NCBI GenBank assembly: GCA_022865725.1
Contig: JALHTP010000481.1
Span: forward strand, 1-10,580
Source: Methyloceanibacter sp.
GTDB lineage: Bacteria; Pseudomonadota; Alphaproteobacteria; Rhizobiales; Methyloligellaceae
Reading direction: 5' to 3'
DNA: 10,580 nucleotides
Of this stretch, positions 1 through 10,580 are shown piece by piece; the stretch's first letter is position 1; each line of letters begins with the position of its first letter. The position numbers and the translations under genes were made by a program. The notes beneath the pieces were generated by a model. That model was not told the DNA's origin, made no database searches, and worked only from the letters and a program-made list of their open reading frames with translations.

Positions 1-314
1 AGCGCTACCGCGCCGTCGAGCACGCGCAAGCTGCGCTCCACCTCGATGGTGAAGTCCACGTGGCCCGGCGTGTCGATGATGTTGATGCGCTTGTCGTTCC
101 AATAGGCGGTCGTCGCGGCGGACGTGATGGTGATGCCACGCTCCTGCTCCTGCTCCATCCAATCCATGGTGGCAGCGCCGTCGTGCACCTCGCCCATCTT
201 ATGGCTCTTGCCGGTGTAATAGAGGACGCGCTCGGTGGTCGTGGTTTTGCCGGCGTCGATATGCGCCATGATCCCGATATTGCGGTAGTCCTCTAAGGGG
301 GTAGCTCGCGGCAT
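1..314 (-). CDS. fusA: Elongation factor G, N-terminal part (cut by window edge)
   Basis: EF-G is the cytoplasmic GTPase that drives ribosomal translocation and, with ribosome recycling factor, subunit splitting. Only the first 104 codons are present; the gene runs off the low-coordinate edge. The translation begins MPRATPLEDYRNIGIMAHID and shows the G1/P-loop AHIDAGKT at residues 17-24, the G2 switch I motif RGITI at 59-63 and the G3 motif DTPGH at 81-85, with the catalytic His at 85. The stretch DGAATMDWMEQEQERG is typical of bacterial EF-G. The ATG at 314-312 is chosen because AAGGA lies 7 nt upstream and the N-terminus matches family length. It follows rpsG by 19 nt, so it is almost certainly co-transcribed with it as in other str operons. 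It is clearly a canonical EF-G rather than a tetracycline-protection protein, since the switch regions and N-terminus follow the housekeeping form. The G4 and G5 motifs and domains II-V lie outside the window. Confidence 0.98.
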   Translation of the reverse strand, partial: MPRATPLEDYRNIGIMAHIDAGKTTTTERVLYYTGKSHKMGEVHDGAATMDWMEQEQERGITITSAATTAYWNDKRINIIDTPGHVDFTIEVERSLRVLDGAVA

Positions 315-321
315 CGTCGAA

Positions 322-326
322 TCCTT
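322..326 (-). promoter_or_regulatory. Ribosome binding site of fusA
   Basis: AAGGA in the transcript, 7 nt before the fusA ATG, inside the 19-nt rpsG-fusA gap. It is the best Shine-Dalgarno match near this start and supports the chosen fusA N-terminus. Confidence 0.8.
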
Positions 327-333
327 GAGTGCG

Positions 334-804
334 TTACCAGCGGTAATGCGAGAAGGCGCGGTTCGCGTCCGCCATGCGGTGCGTATCCTCGCGCTTCTTC
401 ACCGCAGTCCCGCGGTTGTTGGCGGCGTCGAGCAGCTCGCCTGAAAGGCGCTCGACCATGGTGTTCTCGTTGCGGTCGCGCGCAGCCGCGATGATCCAGC
501 GGATGGCGAGCGCCTGCCTGCGATCGGTGCGAACCTCGACCGGGACCTGGTAGGTGGCCCCGCCGACGCGCCGCGACCTCACTTCGAGCGCCGGCATGAC
601 GTTGCGCAGCGCCTCGTGGAACAGCTCGATCGGATTCTGCTTCGACTTCTTTTCCATCTGGTCGAGCGCGCCATAGACGATCCGCTCGGCGGCCGACTTC
701 TTGCCCTCGTACATGATGGAATTCATAAATTTGGTCAGCACGGTGTCACCGAACTTGGGGTCCGGGATCACTTCGCGCTTATCTGCTCTATGCCGCCTAG
801 ACAT
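334..804 (-). CDS. rpsG: 30S ribosomal protein S7
   Basis: S7 is a primary assembly protein of the 30S head; it binds the 3' major domain of 16S rRNA and lines the E site. The product is 156 aa, the usual bacterial length, starting MSRRHRADKREV and ending in the family-typical HYRW. Conserved blocks include GGATYQVPVEVR (around residues 80-91) and the basic stretch near the C-terminus containing KKREDTHRMADANRAF. The frame is open up to a TTG at 831, but that would add nine non-family residues, so the ATG at 804-802 is preferred. The Shine-Dalgarno is weak (GGAT, with GGA 9 nt upstream), which suggests translation is coupled to rpsL 37 nt upstream. In E. coli S7 is the autogenous repressor of the str operon, acting at the rpsL-rpsG junction; whether the hairpin at this junction plays that role is inference. 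Confidence 0.98.
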   Translation of the reverse strand: MSRRHRADKREVIPDPKFGDTVLTKFMNSIMYEGKKSAAERIVYGALDQMEKKSKQNPIELFHEALRNVMPALEVRSRRVGGATYQVPVEVRTDRRQALAIRWIIAAARDRNENTMVERLSGELLDAANNRGTAVKKREDTHRMADANRAFSHYRW

Positions 805-830
805 GTCGTCTGATCCGTTTCCTATACGCA

Positions 831-856
831 AAACGACCCAATTACTTGGGTCGTTT
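831..856 (-). promoter_or_regulatory. 11-bp hairpin with GUAA tetraloop enclosing the rpsL stop codon
   Basis: In the transcript AAACGACCCAA is followed by GTAA and then by the exact complement TTGGGTCGTTT, giving an uninterrupted 11-bp stem. The 4-nt loop is GUAA, which fits the GNRA tetraloop class, and its last three bases are the UAA stop of rpsL. The 5' arm encodes the last S12 residues (KRPK) and the 3' arm opens the 37-nt gap to rpsG. Four U residues end the 3' arm and its flank, so it could also act as a weak intrinsic terminator or 3' stabiliser. By analogy with the E. coli str operon, where S7 binds this junction, a regulatory role is possible but unproven. Confidence 0.7.
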
Positions 857-1213
857 GGCTCCGTATTTGGAGCGCCGCTGCCGGCGGCTGCTTACGCCTT
901 GGGTGTCGAGCACGCCGCGAATGATGTGGTAGCGCACGCCAGGAAGATCCTTGACGCGGCCGCCCCTGATCAACACCACCGAATGCTCTTGAAGATTATG
1001 TCCCTCGCCGGGGATGTAGCTCGTCACCTCGAGCTGATTGGTCAGACGGACGCGCGCCACTTTGCGGAGCGCCGAGTTCGGCTTCTTCGGCGTCGTGGTG
1101 TAGACGCGCGTACAGACCCCCCGCTTCTGCGGGCAGGCTTGCATGGCCGGAACCTTGTTCCGCTTCACCGGCTTCTGGCGCGGCTTGCGGATCAGCTGTT
1201 GTATCGTCGGCAT
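842..1213 (-). CDS. rpsL: 30S ribosomal protein S12
   Basis: S12 sits at the 30S decoding centre and shapes codon-anticodon accuracy. The 123-aa product starts MPTIQQLIRKPR and ends KYGAKRPK, the normal family length. Two signature loops are intact: TTTPKKPNSALRK at residues 39-51 and GGRVKDLPGVRYH at 84-96. Lys43, Lys88 and Pro91 are wild type, so nothing here predicts streptomycin resistance or dependence. Asp89 is the position that RimO methylthiolates in many bacteria. The ATG at 1213-1211 has AAAAAGG 5 nt upstream. It is the first gene after the long rpoC-rpsL gap and leads into rpsG and fusA, so it probably heads a str-type unit with its own promoter while also receiving read-through from rpoBC. 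The UAA stop lies in the loop of a strong hairpin. Confidence 0.99.
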   Translation of the reverse strand: MPTIQQLIRKPRQKPVKRNKVPAMQACPQKRGVCTRVYTTTPKKPNSALRKVARVRLTNQLEVTSYIPGEGHNLQEHSVVLIRGGRVKDLPGVRYHIIRGVLDTQGVSSRRQRRSKYGAKRPK

Positions 1214-1315
1214 GGCTGCCTTTTTCGTTCAATCTCGTTCGCGGGCGAATGCCCACATCATTTAGAGCCGAAGTGCGGGGCCTGCCCCATCGCCTTCAGC
1301 TTCAACACAGAGGAC

Positions 1316-1338
1316 CTTGGAGGGCTTGAGCCCCCAAG
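1316..1338 (-). promoter_or_regulatory. Hairpin in the rpsL leader
   Basis: In the transcript CTTGGGGG pairs with CCTCCAAG (8 bp, one G-U pair) around a 7-nt loop CTCAAGC. It lies about 100 nt upstream of the rpsL start, in the middle of the predicted leader. It has no U-run after it, so it is not a normal intrinsic terminator. A role in leader folding or ribosomal-protein feedback is only a guess. Confidence 0.4.
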
Positions 1339-1435
1339 ATCATGACCCCGATGTGATCCCGGTTAGTCCGGCAGCGTCTAACCCCCGCCCGAAGGCAACC
1401 AAATTTGGGCTACCGCCTGCCGTGCAAGTGCGCGC

Positions 1436-1465
1436 GTTGTATCAGGCCGATTCTCGCATCGTCAA
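1436..1465 (-). promoter_or_regulatory. Candidate sigma-70-type promoter for rpsL-rpsG-fusA
   Basis: Reading on the minus strand, TTGACG (1465-1460) matches five of six bases of the -35 consensus. An 18-nt spacer follows, then TACAAC (1441-1436), which matches four of six bases of the -10. The spacer ends in TGA, giving the TGn extended -10 just upstream of TACAAC. Transcription would begin near 1429 and leave a leader of about 215 nt before the rpsL ATG. The site falls between the hairpin that follows rpoC and the rpsL gene, where a str-operon promoter would be expected. This is motif-based prediction only. Confidence 0.55.
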
Positions 1466-1496
1466 GGGTTCAGGTGACAGAAATCAGTTGGCGGAA

Positions 1497-1526
1497 GCCA
1501 GAGGGGCGACCCTCGCACCCTCCGGC
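1497..1526 (-). terminator. Strong hairpin after rpoC, terminator-like without a clear U-tract
   Basis: In the transcript GCCGGAGGG pairs with CCCTCTGGC (9 bp, one G-U pair). After a single bulged base, GCGA pairs with TCGC around a GGG triloop. The hairpin starts 28 nt past the rpoC stop. The bases following it are TTCCGCC, so the U-tract is very weak. It may reduce read-through from rpoBC into rpsL, or protect the 3' end of the rpoC message; partial attenuation fits the promoter immediately downstream. Confidence 0.5.
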
Positions 1527-1554
1527 CTCCGATTTTCCGAGTTCCGGCCACAGA

Positions 1555-5760
<4,206 letters not shown>

Positions 5761-5768
5761 TCGCTTGT

Positions 5769-5773
5769 CTCCC
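5769..5773 (-). promoter_or_regulatory. Ribosome binding site deciding the rpoC start
   Basis: GGGAG in the transcript, 8 nt before the ATG at 5760. The upstream in-frame TTG at 5775 directly abuts this site, so it cannot be served by it. This settles the start in favour of the ATG. Confidence 0.8.
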
Positions 5774-5808
5774 AACGAGCGGTCATGCCGCCCTTCAGTT
5801 GGTCGCAG

Positions 5809-5832
5809 TCTCTATTCACGTCTCTATTCACG
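5809..5832. repeat. Perfect 12-bp tandem duplication in the rpoB-rpoC gap
   Basis: The 12-mer TCTCTATTCACG occurs twice head to tail (5809-5820 and 5821-5832) with no mismatch. It lies 19 nt beyond the rpoB stop and about 50 nt before the rpoC start. A short hairpin of the transcript (GGCCC GGTT GGGCC, 5834-5847) separates it from rpoB. It looks like a recent slippage duplication; no factor-binding motif was recognised in it. Confidence 0.85.
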
Positions 5833-5851
5833 TGGCCCAACCGGGCCTCAA

Positions 5852-9988
<4,137 letters not shown>

Positions 9989-9992
9989 TTGG

Positions 9993-9998
9993 TCCTCT
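9993..9998 (-). promoter_or_regulatory. Ribosome binding site of rpoB
   Basis: AGAGGA in the transcript, 4 nt before the rpoB ATG (5 nt if counted from AGAGG). It is a strong match with a slightly short spacer. A perfect 10-bp palindrome CGTCGCGACG lies just upstream at 10005-10014. Confidence 0.75.
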
Positions 9999-10072
9999 TA
10001 GGCTCGTCGCGACGGCTCGCCGGAAACCCCGCTGCAAGCGGAGACTCTGGTGAAACGTCACGTCTCATTTTT

Positions 10073-10135
10073 GGTGGGTTTTGGCCCGGGCGAACTCCCC
10101 TATATGGGGGTCGCCCGGGGCCACTTCAACCCACC
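10073..10135 (-). promoter_or_regulatory. Long imperfect hairpin between rplL and rpoB
   Basis: Starting 3 nt past the rplL stop, the transcript can fold on itself over 63 nt. The outer stem is GGTGGGTT with AACCCACC (8 bp). After an asymmetric internal loop, GG/CC and, past one bulged C, CCCGGGCGA with TCGCCCGGG form 11 more pairs. The top is CCCC with GGGG around ATATA. The RNA following is AAAAATGAG, with no U-tract, so this is not a standard intrinsic terminator. In E. coli the same junction holds an attenuator and an RNase III cleavage site that set the ratio of L7/L12 to RNA polymerase; an equivalent processing or attenuation role here is inference from position and shape. Confidence 0.65.
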
Positions 10136-10138
10136 GGG

Positions 10139-10510
10139 TTATTTCAACTCGACGGTCGCTCCGGCGGCCTCGAGCTGCTTCTTGATCTTCGCCGCCTCGT
10201 CCTTGGTCACGCCTTCCTTCACCGGCTTCGGCGCGCCTTCGACGAGATCCTTGGCCTCCTTCAGGCCGAGGCTGGTGATTGCCCGCACTTCCTTGATAAC
10301 GTTTATCTTCTGGGCTCCGGCGGCGGTCAGAACGACGGTAAACTCCGTCTGCTCCTCAACCGGCGCGGCGGCTACGGCTCCAGCGGCCATCATGGCCACG
10401 GGGGCCGCTGCTGAGACGCCCCATTTCTCCTCCAGCAATTTCGCCAGATCGGCGGCTTCGAGCACGGTCAGGCTCGAAAGCTGGTCCACTATTTTCTGCA
10501 AATCTGCCAT
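10139..10510 (-). CDS. rplL: 50S ribosomal protein L7/L12
   Basis: L7/L12 is the multi-copy stalk protein of the 50S subunit; dimers bind L10 and recruit IF2, EF-Tu and EF-G. The 123-aa product has the three expected parts: an N-terminal dimerisation and L10-binding helix pair (MADLQKIVDQLSSLTVLEAA, through about residue 31), an Ala-rich flexible hinge (about 34-51), and a globular C-terminal domain with KEVRAITSLGLKEAKDLVEG and PKPVKEGV, ending VELK. An in-frame ATG lies two codons upstream at 10516, but it is only 1 nt from the GAGGA ribosome binding site, whereas the ATG at 10510 is 7 nt away and gives the family N-terminus MADL; the latter is chosen. The gene follows rplJ by 48 nt and precedes rpoB, as is usual. 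Confidence 0.98.
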   Translation of the reverse strand: MADLQKIVDQLSSLTVLEAADLAKLLEEKWGVSAAAPVAMMAAGAVAAAPVEEQTEFTVVLTAAGAQKINVIKEVRAITSLGLKEAKDLVEGAPKPVKEGVTKDEAAKIKKQLEAAGATVELK

Positions 10511-10517
10511 CGACATA

Positions 10518-10522
10518 TCCTC
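10518..10522 (-). promoter_or_regulatory. Ribosome binding site deciding the rplL start
   Basis: GAGGA in the transcript, 7 nt before the ATG at 10510 and only 1 nt before the ATG at 10516. The spacing favours the downstream ATG as the true L7/L12 start. Confidence 0.8.
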
Positions 10523-10558
10523 GTAGGTTTGACTCTCGTATTAAGGTTCAGGCCGGCG

Positions 10559-10580
10559 TCACGCCGCTTCCTTGTTGCCA
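10559..10580 (-). CDS. rplJ: 50S ribosomal protein L10, last codons (cut by window edge)
   Basis: Only six codons and the stop remain, reading GNKEAA and TGA. L10 anchors L7/L12 dimers on the 50S subunit. The identification rests mainly on position directly upstream of rplL and on the resemblance of this tail to Lys/Glu/Ala-rich alphaproteobacterial L10 C-termini; the sequence alone is too short to prove it. The stop codon sits in the 3-nt loop of a 5-bp inverted repeat CGGCG/CGCCG (10554-10566). Confidence 0.7.

Larger units (their letters stand above)
1214..1554 (-). other. Non-coding rpoC-rpsL gap with terminator-like hairpin, promoter and rpsL leader
   Basis: This 341-nt stretch is the only long gap in the window. 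I see no credible coding region in it: the frames that cross it are extensions of antisense or out-of-frame reading. In transcript order it holds a strong hairpin (1497-1526), a promoter-like element (1436-1465), then a leader with several short inverted repeats: GGTTAG/CTAACC at 1361-1366 and 1378-1383, an 8-bp hairpin at 1316-1338, GGGGC/GCCCC at 1277-1288, and GGGC/GCCC around a 4-nt loop at 1243-1254. The rpsL ribosome binding site AAAAAGG occupies 1219-1225. No riboswitch family, tRNA or known leader was recognised. Confidence 0.7.

Noticed and set aside
940..1090. Possible streptomycin-resistance changes in S12
   Set aside because: Lys43, Lys88 and Pro91 are all wild type.
701..1345. 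A plus-strand frame across rpsG, rpsL and the leader
   Set aside because: It is antisense to two highly conserved ribosomal protein genes and has no family resemblance.
10101..10132. A promoter-like TTGAAG and CATATA in the rplL-rpoB gap reading toward rpoB
   Set aside because: The -10 candidate matches few consensus positions and lies in the loop of the hairpin; RNA structure explains the sequence better.

Overview
The window is a GC-rich (roughly 60-65% by eye), densely packed block in which every gene I can support reads on the minus strand. In transcription order, from high to low coordinates, it holds the last codons of rplJ (L10), then rplL (L7/L12), rpoB (RNA polymerase beta), rpoC (beta'), rpsL (S12), rpsG (S7) and the first 104 codons of fusA (EF-G). 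Gene order and protein sequences point to an alphaproteobacterium. The L7/L12, RpoB and EF-G N-termini look most like Rhodospirillales-type sequences, but that finer placement is inference from memory and not from a search.

Region by region: 10559-10580 is the rplJ tail. 10139-10510 is rplL. The 150-nt rplL-rpoB gap carries a long imperfect hairpin directly after the rplL stop. 5852-9988 is rpoB. The 91-nt rpoB-rpoC gap contains a perfect 12-bp tandem duplication. 1555-5760 is rpoC. The 341-nt rpoC-rpsL gap, the only long non-coding stretch, contains a strong hairpin just after rpoC, then a candidate sigma-70 promoter with an extended -10, then a roughly 215-nt leader with small hairpins. 842-1213 is rpsL, whose stop codon lies in the GUAA loop of an 11-bp hairpin. 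334-804 is rpsG and 1-314 is the start of fusA.

Together these genes supply the catalytic core of RNA polymerase, the ribosomal stalk protein that recruits GTPase factors, two proteins of the 30S subunit, and the translocase EF-G. The likely logic is one long beta-operon transcript, tuned at the rplL-rpoB hairpin and attenuated after rpoC, with fresh initiation for the str genes (rpsL-rpsG-fusA). All catalytic and metal-binding motifs I checked are intact. The positions classically tied to rifampicin (RpoB) and streptomycin (S12) resistance are wild type.

I found no mobile element, CRISPR array, tRNA, rRNA, toxin-antitoxin module or unknown gene, and no sign of a new biological system. The points worth a second look are the RNA structures at gene junctions. 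Where the first in-frame start in an open frame extended past the family's usual N-terminus (rplL, rpoC, rpsG), I moved the start inward using ribosome-binding-site spacing and family length.
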